Position numbers and translations under genes: made by a program. The notes beneath the pieces are model-generated. The model saw only the letters and a program-made list of their open reading frames with translations. It was not told where the DNA came from and ran no database searches. A DNA stretch of 60,961 bases from Mesorhizobium sp. ORS 3324 (GTDB lineage: Bacteria; Pseudomonadota; Alphaproteobacteria; Rhizobiales; Rhizobiaceae), in NCBI GenBank assembly GCA_000824825.2, contig LM655201.1, positions 59,484 to 120,444 on the forward strand, in the 5' to 3' direction. Shown here one piece after another: positions 24,818 to 38,089 of this stretch (the stretch's first letter is position 1; the number at the start of each line of letters is the position of its first letter).

Positions 24818-25564
24818 ATGAGCAATCTGCCCAATAGTTATGACCTGACCGGCAAGGTGGCGCTCGTGACCGGCGCGCGTCGCGGCATCGGACGCGCCAC
24901 GCTCGACCTGCTGCGCGCCCGCGGCGCCCGGATCGTCGCCTCCGACCTCTCCGACGAGGTCCAAGCGCTCGAAGCCAGCGACGTCGCCACGCTGGTGGGC
25001 GACGTCTCGGACGAGGGCCTTGCCCGGCGTTCGGTCCAACTCGCCCGCGAGCGCTTCGGGCGGCTCGACATCGTCATCAGCAATGCCGGACGAACCCTCA
25101 ACAAGCCGCTGACCGAAACCTCGGTCGAGGAATACGACCGCATCTTCCAGATCAACGCCCGCGGCGCCTTCGTTACGATCCGGGCGGCGGTGCCGCTGAT
25201 GGAGGAGGGCGGCGCCGTCGTCATCAACGCCTCGCTCTCGGCGACGACGGCGTTCCCGACGCAGGCGGCCTATGCCTCTTCCAAGGCGGCCTCGGCGCAG
25301 CTCGCCCGCATCGTCGCGGTCGAGTACGGCCGCCGCGGCATCCGCTGCAACGTGGTCCTGCCCGGCGTCATCGACACCGACATCATGGAAGGCGTGGTCG
25401 AGAACGGCCGGGAGATGCTGCGCAGCTTCGGCGACGCCCACCCGATCGGGCGCATCGGCCGCCCGGAGGAGGTGGCCGAGGCGATCGCCTTTCTCGCCTC
25501 CCCCGCCTCGAGCTTTATCACCGGGGCGCAGCTTTTCGTCGACGGCGGCTACACGGCGCAGTGA
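24818..25564 (+). CDS. Short-chain dehydrogenase/reductase
   Basis: A 248-residue classical SDR: cofactor motif TGARRGIG, adenine-ring motif, ISNAG, catalytic S in NASLSAT and YASSK, and the C-terminal ASSFITGAQLFVDGGYTAQ of the FabG-like group. An Asp after the second strand (ASDLSD) favours NAD(H). ATG 24818 has GGAG seven bases upstream. It is first in a two-gene SDR unit divergent from a LysR regulator. Confidence 0.92.
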   Translation: MSNLPNSYDLTGKVALVTGARRGIGRATLDLLRARGARIVASDLSDEVQALEASDVATLVGDVSDEGLARRSVQLARERFGRLDIVISNAGRTLNKPLTETSVEEYDRIFQINARGAFVTIRAAVPLMEEGGAVVINASLSATTAFPTQAAYASSKAASAQLARIVAVEYGRRGIRCNVVLPGVIDTDIMEGVVENGREMLRSFGDAHPIGRIGRPEEVAEAIAFLASPASSFITGAQLFVDGGYTAQ

Positions 25565-25605
25565 GCGCTCGGCCCGTCGCCGCCAACACAATACAGGAGA
25601 TTGCC

Positions 25606-26331
25606 ATGACCATCGACCAGGTCGTTCTCATCACCGGCGCTTCCAGCGGCATCGGCGAGGCCACCGCGCGTGTCCTCGCCGACGCCGGCGCCACCCTCAT
25701 GCTGGGCGCCCGGCGGACCGATCGGCTCGCCACGCTCGTCGAGGAGATCGAGGCGAAGGGCGGCCAGGCCGCCGCCCGCGCCCTCGACGTCACCGAACGC
25801 GCCAGCATGGAAGCCCTCGCCGCCGAGGCGCGGCAGCGGTTCGGCCGGATCGACGTCCTCGTCAACAATGCCGGGGTGATGCCGCTGTCGCCTCTCGCCG
25901 CGCTGAAGGTCGAGGAATGGGACCGGATGATCGACGTCAACATCCGCGGCGTCCTTCACGGCATCGCGGCCGTCCTGCCGGTGATGCAGGCGCAGGGGAG
26001 CGGCCATGTCGTCAATATCGGCTCGGTCGGCAGCTTCGAGGTGGTGCCGACCTCGGCCGTCTACAGCGCCACCAAGTTCGCGGTGCGGGCCATCACCGAC
26101 GGCTTGCGCCAGGAGAACGAGACGATCCGCGCCACCTGCATCTATCCCGGCGTGACGCGCTCAGAGCTCGCAGGCATGATCACCGACGAAGCAGCCGCCC
26201 GGGCGATGGTGGAGTACCGCCGCAACGCCATCGAACCGGAGGCGATCGGGCGGGCGGTGCTCTATGCCATCGAGCAGCCGCGGGAGGTCGGCGTCAACGA
26301 GATCACCGTCCGTCCTGTCGCACAGAGATAG
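25606..26331 (+). CDS. Short-chain dehydrogenase/reductase (YdfG-like)
   Basis: A 241-residue classical SDR with TGASSGIG, GARRTDRL after strand 2 (Arg-rich, favouring NADP(H)), VNNAGVMPLSPL, catalytic YSATK and a PGVTRSEL segment. This is the serine/3-hydroxy-acid-type SDR group often annotated as YdfG-like oxidoreductase. ATG 25606 is preceded by AGGAGA. It starts 41 bases after the upstream SDR, same strand, so the two are probably co-transcribed. Confidence 0.92.
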   Translation: MTIDQVVLITGASSGIGEATARVLADAGATLMLGARRTDRLATLVEEIEAKGGQAAARALDVTERASMEALAAEARQRFGRIDVLVNNAGVMPLSPLAALKVEEWDRMIDVNIRGVLHGIAAVLPVMQAQGSGHVVNIGSVGSFEVVPTSAVYSATKFAVRAITDGLRQENETIRATCIYPGVTRSELAGMITDEAAARAMVEYRRNAIEPEAIGRAVLYAIEQPREVGVNEITVRPVAQR

Positions 26332-26343
26332 CGGCGGTCGGTC

Positions 26344-26730
26344 TCACGCCTTCCACATCGTCGAGCGAAGAATAGCCTGCATGTGCTCCGGCAGGTCGAG
26401 TTCGCCGCGCGCCTCGACCTCCAGCAGATATCGGGCCTTGGCCAGGCGATCGCCTTCCCTGACCGCCGGGTAGGCGCAGACGGCCAGCAGAGCCTTTTCC
26501 TCTGCTCGGCTGGCTCGGTCGCAGTTGCGGCTGCTTCCACCCGTTTTATGGACGGCCTTGCCGAACACCGCGTAGGCTGTCGTGTGCGCCTTAATCAGCG
26601 CACGCAGTTCGCGGGACGTTTCCCGGTCTTGGCGCGGCGGCTCCGTCGCGAGAGCCGCTGCCGCAACCGTGGAAGTGACAACAGCGCTGCTGGAATGAAG
26701 GAGCAGGGCGCGGCGGCTGATCCTGGACGT
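26344..26730 (-). CDS. Small exported hypothetical protein lacking a normal start codon
   Basis: I do not recognise a function. The frame gives about 128 residues with an N-terminal SRRALLLHSSSAVVTSTVAAA stretch like a twin-arginine or Sec signal, then a helical C-terminal part (REGDRLAKARYLLEVEARGE, ending STMWKA). No ATG, GTG or TTG sits at the natural start. A good Shine-Dalgarno (GAGGAG, 26739-26744) stands eight bases before an ACG at 26730, suggesting an ATG-to-ACG change or a rare start. The first conventional start is a GTG at 26568, which would remove the signal. It converges with the SDR pair. Confidence 0.5.
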   Translation of the reverse strand, partial: TSRISRRALLLHSSSAVVTSTVAAAALATEPPRQDRETSRELRALIKAHTTAYAVFGKAVHKTGGSSRNCDRASRAEEKALLAVCAYPAVREGDRLAKARYLLEVEARGELDLPEHMQAILRSTMWKA

Positions 26731-26893
26731 GGCGAACTCTCCTCTTCACTTCATGGCGGGCAAGATTGGTTTCCTAGAAACCACCTGCACCGTAGCACGA
26801 AGGTTCGCGCATTCATGTCAGGATGCTTATCAACCGCAAACCCGCGAGTGCAGCGTACAAGGGCGCCTCGCGCATGGGCACGAAGGCCCCGTC

Positions 26894-28054
26894 CTACCCC
26901 TCCGCGTTGCGGCCGAAGCCGGGGATGCGCGCGGCGACCGCCGGCAGCGGCGCGAAGGGCCTGTGCGGCTCGGCCTGGTACCAGAAGGCGACCGACGAGA
27001 TGTCGTCCGAGCGCCGGTTGGCGTGGCCGTGCTCGATGCTGACGCGGATGCGTTGGCGGAAGATCACCGGGTCCTCGATATGCCAGCGATAGAGCGTGAC
27101 CGGCTCGCTCCAGTTCGGGCCTCCCGCCGCGATGACGCCGTGATAGGGCGCCGAATAGTCCTGGGTGGGGCACCAGGCGGTGTTGAAATAATCCTCCGTG
27201 CCGGTGCCGTGCAGCGTCGGCGGCCAGGCGTCGTTGGCGCCCGGCGCGCTCTCGCCGCGCGGCTCGATGAGCGCAACCTCCCGGCTGATCCGCCGGTCGG
27301 GCTCGCGGTCGAACACCGAAAGGCCGGGCTCGCCGTCGATGAAGATCATGTCGTCGCCCTCGCCATACCAGTCCCACTGCGCGGAGCGCCGGCGCGAGCG
27401 GACGCTGAACAGCACGCCGACATAGTGGCCGCGGCCCTCCGCCTCGAGGATCGTATAGTTGTCCTTGCCGTCCGTGTTCTCGCCGCCGAAGAGGAACTGC
27501 TCGTTGGTGAGGCCGGTCTCCGCCATGCCGTCGGGCCGCGCCTGGCGGTACTGCGCGTGGAAGCGGCCGAGATCGTCCTCCAGCCCGTCATGCAGCTCGA
27601 GGTCGACATAGTAATAGAGCACCAGCTCGTCCTCGGCTTCGTTGCTCACCGTCATCTTCATGCCGGTCGCGAAGGGCATCGGGAAATAGCAGTTGAAGCC
27701 CTTGCCGTCCTCGGGGCTCGCCTGCATGGGAAGGCTGGCGAAGTTCTTCGTGCGGGCGTGGCCGATACCGAAGAAGTCGCCGACGGGCGTCTCGACGCTG
27801 GGCTCACTCTCGCCGTCCCAGTAGGCGCGCAGCACGACCTTGCGCAGAAAGCTTTCGCTGTTGCACGCCAGCGTCGCCCAGATATGGGTGACGATGCCGG
27901 CGCCTTGATATTCGGCGATTGTCACGGTCTCGCCCGGCTCGATGTGCAGGCGGTCGTCATTGCCGCCGGTGCGGTCGTAGCTCGAGAAGCGCCGCGTCCT
28001 GGCGTCGCGCAGTTTGGCGAGGCCGCGCAGCGGCGAAAGTCCGGCTTGGGTCAT
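26894..28054 (-). CDS. GH172-family (DUF2961) glycoside hydrolase
   Basis: A 386-residue member of DUF2961, now glycoside hydrolase family 172, whose characterised members act on fructofuranosyl or arabinofuranosyl linkages and form trimers of two jelly-roll domains. The two conserved acidic motifs are present: YGEGDDMIFIDGE (E232) and GTGTEDYFNTAWC (E287), the latter the family signature. No signal peptide, so probably cytosolic. No sugar transporter or regulator adjoins it, leaving the substrate open. Confidence 0.83.
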   Translation of the reverse strand: MTQAGLSPLRGLAKLRDARTRRFSSYDRTGGNDDRLHIEPGETVTIAEYQGAGIVTHIWATLACNSESFLRKVVLRAYWDGESEPSVETPVGDFFGIGHARTKNFASLPMQASPEDGKGFNCYFPMPFATGMKMTVSNEAEDELVLYYYVDLELHDGLEDDLGRFHAQYRQARPDGMAETGLTNEQFLFGGENTDGKDNYTILEAEGRGHYVGVLFSVRSRRRSAQWDWYGEGDDMIFIDGEPGLSVFDREPDRRISREVALIEPRGESAPGANDAWPPTLHGTGTEDYFNTAWCPTQDYSAPYHGVIAAGGPNWSEPVTLYRWHIEDPVIFRQRIRVSIEHGHANRRSDDISSVAFWYQAEPHRPFAPLPAVAARIPGFGRNAEG

Positions 28055-28280
28055 CGATTGCTCCTGAACATCACTCCTTCCTCACTTGGGGCCGTCGGAG
28101 GATTCGGCAATCTGCCGCGCGAGGAACGGGGGCAGCGCAGCCCTATGGGCATCTCCGCTATACTGTTTCGTCTATGCTCACTCCAAAAACCGATTGCAAA
28201 ATAAAATCAGTCAATCTAACCTGCAACCGATTGCGTATCGCAACCAGGCCCGCACGGCCCGGCCGCTGAATGGAACTGCT

Positions 28281-28811
28281 ATGGCCAAGCTTATCTTCGG
28301 AATGAACCAGTCGTTGGACGGCTACGTCGATCACTTGGAGTTTGGGCCGAGTCCCACGCTCTTCCGACACTTCATTGGGGACGTGCGGCGGAAGGCGGGG
28401 AGCGTCTACGGCCGCCGCATGTATGAGACCATGCGTTACTGGGACGATCATCATCCTGAATGGGATGCCGATCGACGGGCCTTCGCGGGGGCATGGCGGA
28501 GCCAGCCGAAATGGGTCGTCTCGCGCACGTTGCAATCGGTCGGCCCCAACGCCAACCTCGTCGGAGACGACCTTGAGGGCGCGATGCTCAAGCTGAAGGC
28601 CGAGCGCGACGGCGAGATCGCTGTTGCAGGGCCGGATCTGGCCCGAAGCCTCACCGACCTAGGCTTGATCGATGAGTATCGGATCTACCTGCATCCGGTC
28701 GTGCTTGGTCACGGCAAGCCCTATTTCGCCGGACCTCGGTCCCCGCTCCGGCTTATCGCCAGTGATCGGATCGATGAGGATGTGATCAGGCTGACCTACG
28801 CTCCCGCCTGA
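28281..28811 (+). CDS. RibD C-terminal / dihydrofolate-reductase-fold reductase
   Basis: A 176-residue protein of the YwjB/YyaP type with a DHFR fold: start AKLIFGMNQSLDGYVDH, middle YGRRMYETMRYWDD, NADPH-binding segment GEIAVAGPDLARSLTDLGLIDEY (shown in two parts in the product), and IYLHPVVLGHGKPYF. Members are predicted NADPH-dependent reductases of unknown substrate. ATG 28281 chosen because the family N-terminus starts there; the frame is open upstream through non-coding-like text. It converges with an MFS gene. Confidence 0.85.
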   Translation: MAKLIFGMNQSLDGYVDHLEFGPSPTLFRHFIGDVRRKAGSVYGRRMYETMRYWDDHHPEWDADRRAFAGAWRSQPKWVVSRTLQSVGPNANLVGDDLEGAMLKLKAERDGEIAVAGPDLARSLTDLGLIDEYRIYLHPVVLGHGKPYFAGPRSPLRLIASDRIDEDVIRLTYAPA

Positions 28812-28859
28812 TCTCGCCACGTCCGGCGGGCCACCGCCCGTGAAAAATTCGTAAGGGTC

Positions 28860-30038
28860 TCAGCTCACCTGCGGTACCGTCCGCTCCGGCGGGAGCAGCC
28901 GGCGTTCGAACTCCCACAGCAGGATCGGACACGCCAGAAGCGCGGCCGAGCCAAGGCCGAGGGCCGCGCCTGCGCTGCCTGCCCAAAGCGCAAGCTTGCC
29001 GCCGAGCCAGGGAGCGACGAGCATCGTGGCATAGTACAGCGTGTAGAAGAGGCCCATCCCAAGCGCCCGCGTCGACGGCGCCAGGGCGCGTGCCGGCAAG
29101 CTCATGATCGCTCCGGCCGGCAGGCCGCAGACCAGGCCGAGGGCAACCAGGGTGGGCAGCGCCTCGGAACCGCGCCACAGCACGAGAACCAATGCCGCGA
29201 AGGCGAGGCAGCTGGCCGCCAGCATCCCATTGCGGCTCCCGGCGCGATCCGCGAGGTAGCCGCCGATTGGAACGGACAACGCGGCGAGCCACAGCACGAT
29301 GCTGACCGCGGAGCCGGCCGCGGCGGTCGACCAGCCGCGTTCGACCAGCATCGACGGCGCGAAACTGAAGATCATGGCGAAACCGACATTGTAGAATGCC
29401 CAGATCGCGCCTGCCAGCAGCACGGCCCGGACGGCCGGCTTCGCCAGCCGCGAGGCTGCCGCCGAAACCGGAGCGATCGCCTGGCCGGGCCGCTGGTAGA
29501 GAAGCCCTACCAATGCCAGCGCCGCGGCGATGAGCGCCATCACCGCGATCTCAGTCCCCGCTATGCCGAATTCCGCCTGGATCAGCGGCAGCACGACAAG
29601 CGAGAGGGCAATGCCCAACGGCCATGAGTTGATGAAGATCGCCATCGCCGTGGCAATCTGCCGGCCCGCGAACCAGTCGACGACCATCTTGGTCATCAAC
29701 ACGTTCAGCAGGACGCCGCCCACGCCGGAGATCAGCCTGCCGGCGATCTCAACGCTCCATGAAGACGATGCGCAAAGCAGGATTTCCCCCGCCAGCATCA
29801 GGGCAAGACCGGCGAGCACGGTCGCCTTGTCGCCGAAGTGCCTGCCGATCGCGCCGCCGGGAAGCGCGAGCGCGACGCCCGGCGCGAAATAGAGGCCGAT
29901 GAGCACGCCGATATCGGCGAGATTGGCGTTCAGCTCCCTGCCGAGTTCCGGCGCAATGGCGGCGACGCTCTGGAACTGCACCGCCATCGCCGCTCGGGCG
30001 ACGAAGAGCACGACAAGGATCGTCCAGCGGCTGCGCAC
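28860..30038 (-). CDS. MFS transporter (CynX/NimT-like)
   Basis: A 392-residue, 12-TM major facilitator protein with loop 2-3 GGAIGRHFGDKATV and a second-half counterpart PIGGYLADRAGSRNGM. It belongs to the broad group of small organic-anion or nitroimidazole-type carriers, with no clear substrate. It lies 21 bases downstream of the FAD oxidoreductase gene on the same strand and is probably co-transcribed, so it may carry that enzyme's substrate or product. Confidence 0.85.
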   Translation of the reverse strand: MRSRWTILVVLFVARAAMAVQFQSVAAIAPELGRELNANLADIGVLIGLYFAPGVALALPGGAIGRHFGDKATVLAGLALMLAGEILLCASSSWSVEIAGRLISGVGGVLLNVLMTKMVVDWFAGRQIATAMAIFINSWPLGIALSLVVLPLIQAEFGIAGTEIAVMALIAAALALVGLLYQRPGQAIAPVSAAASRLAKPAVRAVLLAGAIWAFYNVGFAMIFSFAPSMLVERGWSTAAAGSAVSIVLWLAALSVPIGGYLADRAGSRNGMLAASCLAFAALVLVLWRGSEALPTLVALGLVCGLPAGAIMSLPARALAPSTRALGMGLFYTLYYATMLVAPWLGGKLALWAGSAGAALGLGSAALLACPILLWEFERRLLPPERTVPQVS

Positions 30039-30059
30039 GGTTCCCTCTCGGAGTGCGAA

Positions 30060-31454
30060 TTATCCAGGCCTGATATTCTGGTTCAATCGGAAGAAATTGG
30101 TCGGGTCGTATTGCTTCTTGATGGCGGCGAGGCGCGCATAATTTGCGCCATAAGCATCGCGCACGCGCTCGTCACCCTCATCGCCGAGATTGTTGGCATA
30201 GACGCCGCCGGTTGAGAATGGCCTGACCGCATCCCACAGCTCGCGAGCCCAGCGGATATTTGCCTCGTCATCGGCCGGATTGTCCCAGATGGCGATCGGG
30301 AAGCAGTCGAAGGCGGCATCGCGATTGGCGTAGGGCGAGTGCGACGCGGGCACGCGGGCGATCGCACCGCCAACCTGCTGGAAAACCAGCAGGGAGGAGC
30401 GATTGGGAGCTTCCGCGTAGCTGTCGAGCAGCGCGTCGATCGCGCCATCGCTGATCTCGCGCAGGAACTGCGCCTTCCAGTAATAGCGTCGTCCGCGCGG
30501 AAAGAGGCTGTCGCCCGCCGATTGAATCTGGAGATAAGGAACCGCTTGCAGGCGGCTTTCGATGGGCGATCCGAATTGCATCAGCGGCGCGATGACGGGC
30601 TCGCCGGCTTCGGACGACCCGACATAGCAAGCCGAGATGCTGAAGGCGCGGTCGCCGGAGGGCAGCGTGACGAGCGCGGCGTCGACGCTGATCTCGTCCG
30701 GGGCGCCGCGGGCGAAGCTGTCGTAGAACCGCATAGCGTCGCGCGCCTGATCCCAGGCGTGAAGCACCGAGCCCACGAGAAGGGCAGGGCCAAGCGGGTG
30801 CAGCCGATATTCGAATGCCGTCACGATGCCGAAATTGCCGCCCCCGCCATGCAAGGCCCAGAACAGCTCGGGATGCTCGCCGGCACTTGTCCGCAGCAGC
30901 CGTCCGTCGGCCGTGACGATTTCGGCCGCGATCAGATTATCGCAGCTCAGGCCGTGCTTTCGCCCGAGCTTGCCGAAGCCTCCGCCCAGCGTAAGGCCGG
31001 CAATGCCGGTGTCGCTGTTGACCCCCATGGTCGTCGCAAGGCCGTGCGCCTGCGTGGCTGTGTCGAACTCGCCGAGGTTCAGGCCGGCTTCGGCCCTGGC
31101 GATGCGGCGCTCGGGATCGACGGCGATCTTCTTCATGCGGGACAGGTCGATCACCACCCCGTCGTCACAGACGGATAGACCGGCGACGTTGTGGCCGCCG
31201 CTGCGGACCGCCACGAGCGAACCTTGCGACCTGGCATAGGTCACGGCGCGGACGACGTCATCGGCATCGGCGCAAAAGACGATTGCGGCAGGCCATTTGT
31301 CGATCGCCCCGTTCCAGACCGCGCGCGCCTGATCGTAGGCGGCGTCCGTCGGCAATACCACTTCGCCCCGTAAGCTTCGCCGCAGCTCTTCGATCGCCGT
31401 GCTCGAAGGATGGGATCGGCCCACCAGCGCATCGTTCTGTCGTGGAATCTCCAT
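30060..31454 (-). CDS. Berberine-bridge-type FAD-linked oxidase
   Basis: A 464-residue flavoprotein of the PCMH/BBE class, oxidising sugars, alcohols or secondary metabolites with FAD and usually O2. H88 in RSGGHNVAG is the expected 8-alpha-histidyl FAD attachment, and C171 in HGLSCDNL sits where bicovalent members attach the 6-position of FAD through cysteine. The BBE C-terminal motif is clear (ANYARLAAIKKQYDPTNFFR). No signal peptide. It is divergent from a LysR gene and upstream of an MFS gene. ATG 31454 preferred over an in-frame TTG at 31475. Confidence 0.9.
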   Translation of the reverse strand: MEIPRQNDALVGRSHPSSTAIEELRRSLRGEVVLPTDAAYDQARAVWNGAIDKWPAAIVFCADADDVVRAVTYARSQGSLVAVRSGGHNVAGLSVCDDGVVIDLSRMKKIAVDPERRIARAEAGLNLGEFDTATQAHGLATTMGVNSDTGIAGLTLGGGFGKLGRKHGLSCDNLIAAEIVTADGRLLRTSAGEHPELFWALHGGGGNFGIVTAFEYRLHPLGPALLVGSVLHAWDQARDAMRFYDSFARGAPDEISVDAALVTLPSGDRAFSISACYVGSSEAGEPVIAPLMQFGSPIESRLQAVPYLQIQSAGDSLFPRGRRYYWKAQFLREISDGAIDALLDSYAEAPNRSSLLVFQQVGGAIARVPASHSPYANRDAAFDCFPIAIWDNPADDEANIRWARELWDAVRPFSTGGVYANNLGDEGDERVRDAYGANYARLAAIKKQYDPTNFFRLNQNIRPG

Positions 31455-31562
31455 CGTAGTTGCCCTCGGTTCCAATGGGACCAGGGTCTCACGGTGACCA
31501 GACCTTCTGCAAAAGCGAAATTCTTAGCTACTGGATGAGCAGAATTCATCTACACTGCTGGC

Positions 31563-32468
31563 ATGAGGAACATCCCGCCGCTGCGCGCTTTGCACGCCTT
31601 CGAGGCCGCCGCCCGGCACGGCAGCTTCAAGGCCGCGGCGGTGGAGCTCAGGGTGACGCCGACGGCGATCAGCCATCAGGTCCGCCTGTTGGAAGAGATA
31701 TGCGGTTGCAAGCTGTTCCAGCGCCGGCCGCGCCCGCTCGTGCTGACGAGTGCGGGAGCGCGACTGTTTCCGATCCTGCGCAACGGCTTTGATCTTCTCG
31801 CCTGCTCCCTTGCCGCTGTCGCCGAGCCGGATTCTCAGGCGCCCTTGCGGGTGACGAGCCCGAACGCTTTCGCCAGCCGATGGCTGGTGCCCCGGCTACC
31901 GAAATGGCGAGAGGCCAACCCGGCCGTGCCGCTGGAGATCATCGGGACGGACGCGCTGCTCGATCTGCGCGCCGGCGCGGCGGATGTGGCGATCCGCTAC
32001 ACGCGGCGCCCGCCTGTGGGCTTTGCGGCGCAAGAGCTGTGCCGCGATTCCTTCTTTCCCATCTGCAGCCCCCGGTTGTTGGCAGGCGATGGGCGAGCGA
32101 TCGAGCGTGCTGCCGATCTCCTGCGCTATCCGTTGATCCATTTCGACTGGATGAACCGGGATCCGGACGCTCCCACCTGGCGCCGATGGCTGGCGACGGC
32201 CCGTTCCATCGATCCGGACCTGATCCCGGATAAAGCCTGGGACTTGAGCTTCCGCGAGGAACTGCATGCGATCGACGCGGTCGTCGCCGGGCAAGGCATT
32301 GCGATCTGCAGCGACGTCGTCGTCGGCCGCGAGCTGGAGAACGGCACGCTCGTCAAGGCGCATCCATTGTCCCTGCCGGGCTACAGCTTCTATGTCGTGT
32401 GGATGCAGCACAGCCCGCGCTCCGCGGTGATGGAGTCCTTCCTGGCGTGGATGAGAACCGTCATATGA
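31563..32468 (+). CDS. LysR-family regulator (GcvA-like)
   Basis: A 301-residue LysR regulator of the GcvA/AmpR-like group, recognised by the N-terminus RNIPPLRALHAFEAAARHGS, the helix-turn-helix ELRVTPTAISHQVRLLEE and the closing PLSLPGYSFYVVW. The effector domain starts near residue 90. It is divergent from the BBE-type oxidase across 108 bases and probably controls the oxidase-MFS pair. Confidence 0.9.
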   Translation: MRNIPPLRALHAFEAAARHGSFKAAAVELRVTPTAISHQVRLLEEICGCKLFQRRPRPLVLTSAGARLFPILRNGFDLLACSLAAVAEPDSQAPLRVTSPNAFASRWLVPRLPKWREANPAVPLEIIGTDALLDLRAGAADVAIRYTRRPPVGFAAQELCRDSFFPICSPRLLAGDGRAIERAADLLRYPLIHFDWMNRDPDAPTWRRWLATARSIDPDLIPDKAWDLSFREELHAIDAVVAGQGIAICSDVVVGRELENGTLVKAHPLSLPGYSFYVVWMQHSPRSAVMESFLAWMRTVI

Positions 32469-32514
32469 GGCTGCCGAAGCCCTGATGAGAAACCAGGCAG
32501 AGTTCTTGGCACGC

Positions 32515-33165
32515 CTATACCGTATAAGCCACCGCTAGGACTCTAGGCGAGACAGTGAAGCGCACTGTTATACGATTGCCGAATGAAGTGACTGCCTCGC
32601 TCGAGGTGAAATCGACGGCGATGTCTTCAAAACCCAGCACGTAGCCGTCGAGCGGAAACGACGCCTTGTAGACCGCCTCCTTGGCCGCAAACAGAATGCG
32701 GCCGCCGATGCCAGGATCGAGATCGCCCAGGCGGTCATGCGGGGTGGTCACCAGGGTTCGGAGGTCGTGCGGCAAGGGCAGGGCAGGTTCGATGTCGATG
32801 CCCACGCTTCTCATCGCGTCGGATCGCGCGGCGACCGCTACGGCGAGTTCGTCGTCATGCGCGATCGAACCGACGATGCCGGCAGGCCAGATCGGGTTTC
32901 CCAGTTGGCCCCGCAGGACAGCGAGATCCGCACAGCCCAGGCGCCTCAGCAATTCATGCGCGATCCGGCGCCCCGCCCCGCTGGCGGCGCGCGCGCCGTG
33001 TTCGCGCGTGGCGATGGAAGCGTCTTCAGCCGGCAGGAGATATCGTTCGTCGCCGGCGCCAATAAGACGGCAGCCGGTGATGAGGCCAGGCGGTGTGAGG
33101 CCGGTCAACGCCTGCTCGACGGCGTTCTCGATCTCTGGTTGCGCGCCCTCCGGCGGGGTGCCCAC
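32515..33165 (-). CDS. 4'-phosphopantetheinyl transferase (EntD type)
   Basis: A 216-residue Sfp/EntD-class enzyme that moves phosphopantetheine from CoA to a carrier-protein serine. Motifs are complete: SIAHDD (H103), VGIDIE (D124, E126, Mg-binding) and FAAKEAVYKA (E163, K167). It is the last gene of a three-gene operon; its GTG start lies three bases after the GNAT stop. Its natural target is very likely the carrier domain of the Pls-like synthetase at the head of the operon (serine 584). Siderophore-type partners are not present nearby. Confidence 0.92.
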   Translation of the reverse strand: MGTPPEGAQPEIENAVEQALTGLTPPGLITGCRLIGAGDERYLLPAEDASIATREHGARAASGAGRRIAHELLRRLGCADLAVLRGQLGNPIWPAGIVGSIAHDDELAVAVAARSDAMRSVGIDIEPALPLPHDLRTLVTTPHDRLGDLDPGIGGRILFAAKEAVYKASFPLDGYVLGFEDIAVDFTSSEAVTSFGNRITVRFTVSPRVLAVAYTV

Positions 33166-33168
33166 TTG

Positions 33169-33632
33169 TTATCTGCCCAATTCGAGCACGGCGATCATCT
33201 CGCCATCCTCGTCCAATCCCTTCTCGACGAAACCGAAGCCGGCATAGAGCCGGCGCGCCGCCTCGTTGGCCGGTTCATAGCAGATCGAGACGCGGCGTAT
33301 GTGGCCGAGATGCGCGATCTCTTTCAGCGCCTCGGCAACCGCGGCATGGCCAAGGCCATTGCCCTGTTCGTAGCGGTCGATCATGAAACGGTAGATGATC
33401 GCCTCGTCATCGTCTTGCGGAGCGCTGTACATCAGGAAACCTATGACGCGTCCGGCCTCAACCACGGCGCGGGTGATGGCCTCGTCGTCTTCCTGGGCCT
33501 CCTCCAGCGAGTCGGCATTGGAGGCGACCAAGCCTTGCTGCTCAGGCATCAGCTCGAGCGCCAGGATCGCCGCCAGGTTGTCCTCGCCGACAGGCCGCAG
33601 GACAACGCGCCTCGACGCCTCAGCGGAACGCG

Positions 33633-33636
<4 letters not shown>
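33169..33636 (-). CDS. GNAT-family N-acetyltransferase
   Basis: A 155-residue GCN5-related acetyltransferase, with the acetyl-CoA loop in RYEQGNGLGHAAVAEAL and the C-terminal ANEAARRLYAGFGFVEKG. It resembles the diamine/spermidine acetyltransferase-like subgroup only in general layout. I set the start at GTG 33636, which overlaps the stop of the upstream synthetase (GTGA) and has AGGAA just before it. Tight coupling to an amino-acid-activating synthetase suggests it acts on the amino-acid monomer or the product. That role is inference. Confidence 0.82.
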
Positions 33637-37703
<4,067 letters not shown>

Positions 37704-38089
37704 TGGAGGACCCGCGAGCTCGTGATCGCTCGCACTATGCCGTGATTGGCGAAAAGACAATAAGCTGATGATGCTGGGCCAGTTGATTTGCCTTTGCGGC
37801 GGATTTGAGATGCAGCGGGTGCTCCTCGACGTTCACGACAATTTGACACCCGATCGCCGGCGGCGCGCCGCCCTCTGAGGTGCCGGAAGCGCGTCGCGCC
37901 GCAACGTAGTCAGGCGACGCGATTTAAGGACGCCGGCGTGACCGCGACCTGATTGACTTTAGTTGCCGTCGAAACCGCGTCTTTCTGGAGCGTGTTTGAT
38001 CTGGCGCAAAGTCCAGGACGGACGCAGCCGGTAGACAGCCGGCCACACGCAAGATCCGTTCATTCACACCAAGCAGGGAATTGGAAGAA
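37704..38089. other. 386-bp divergent intergenic region
   Basis: Lies between the Pls-like operon and pseudoazurin, transcribed apart. Apart from an FNR/NnrR-type box at 37996-38009 I see no gene, repeat or clear promoter; the left half is unassigned. Confidence 0.5.
37996..38009. promoter_or_regulatory. FNR/NnrR-type box upstream of pseudoazurin
   Basis: TTGAT-CTGG-CGCAA, a partial match (8 of 10 fixed bases) to the TTGAT-N4-ATCAA consensus of the CRP/FNR family. It is centred about 87 bases before the pseudoazurin ATG. Confidence 0.5.
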
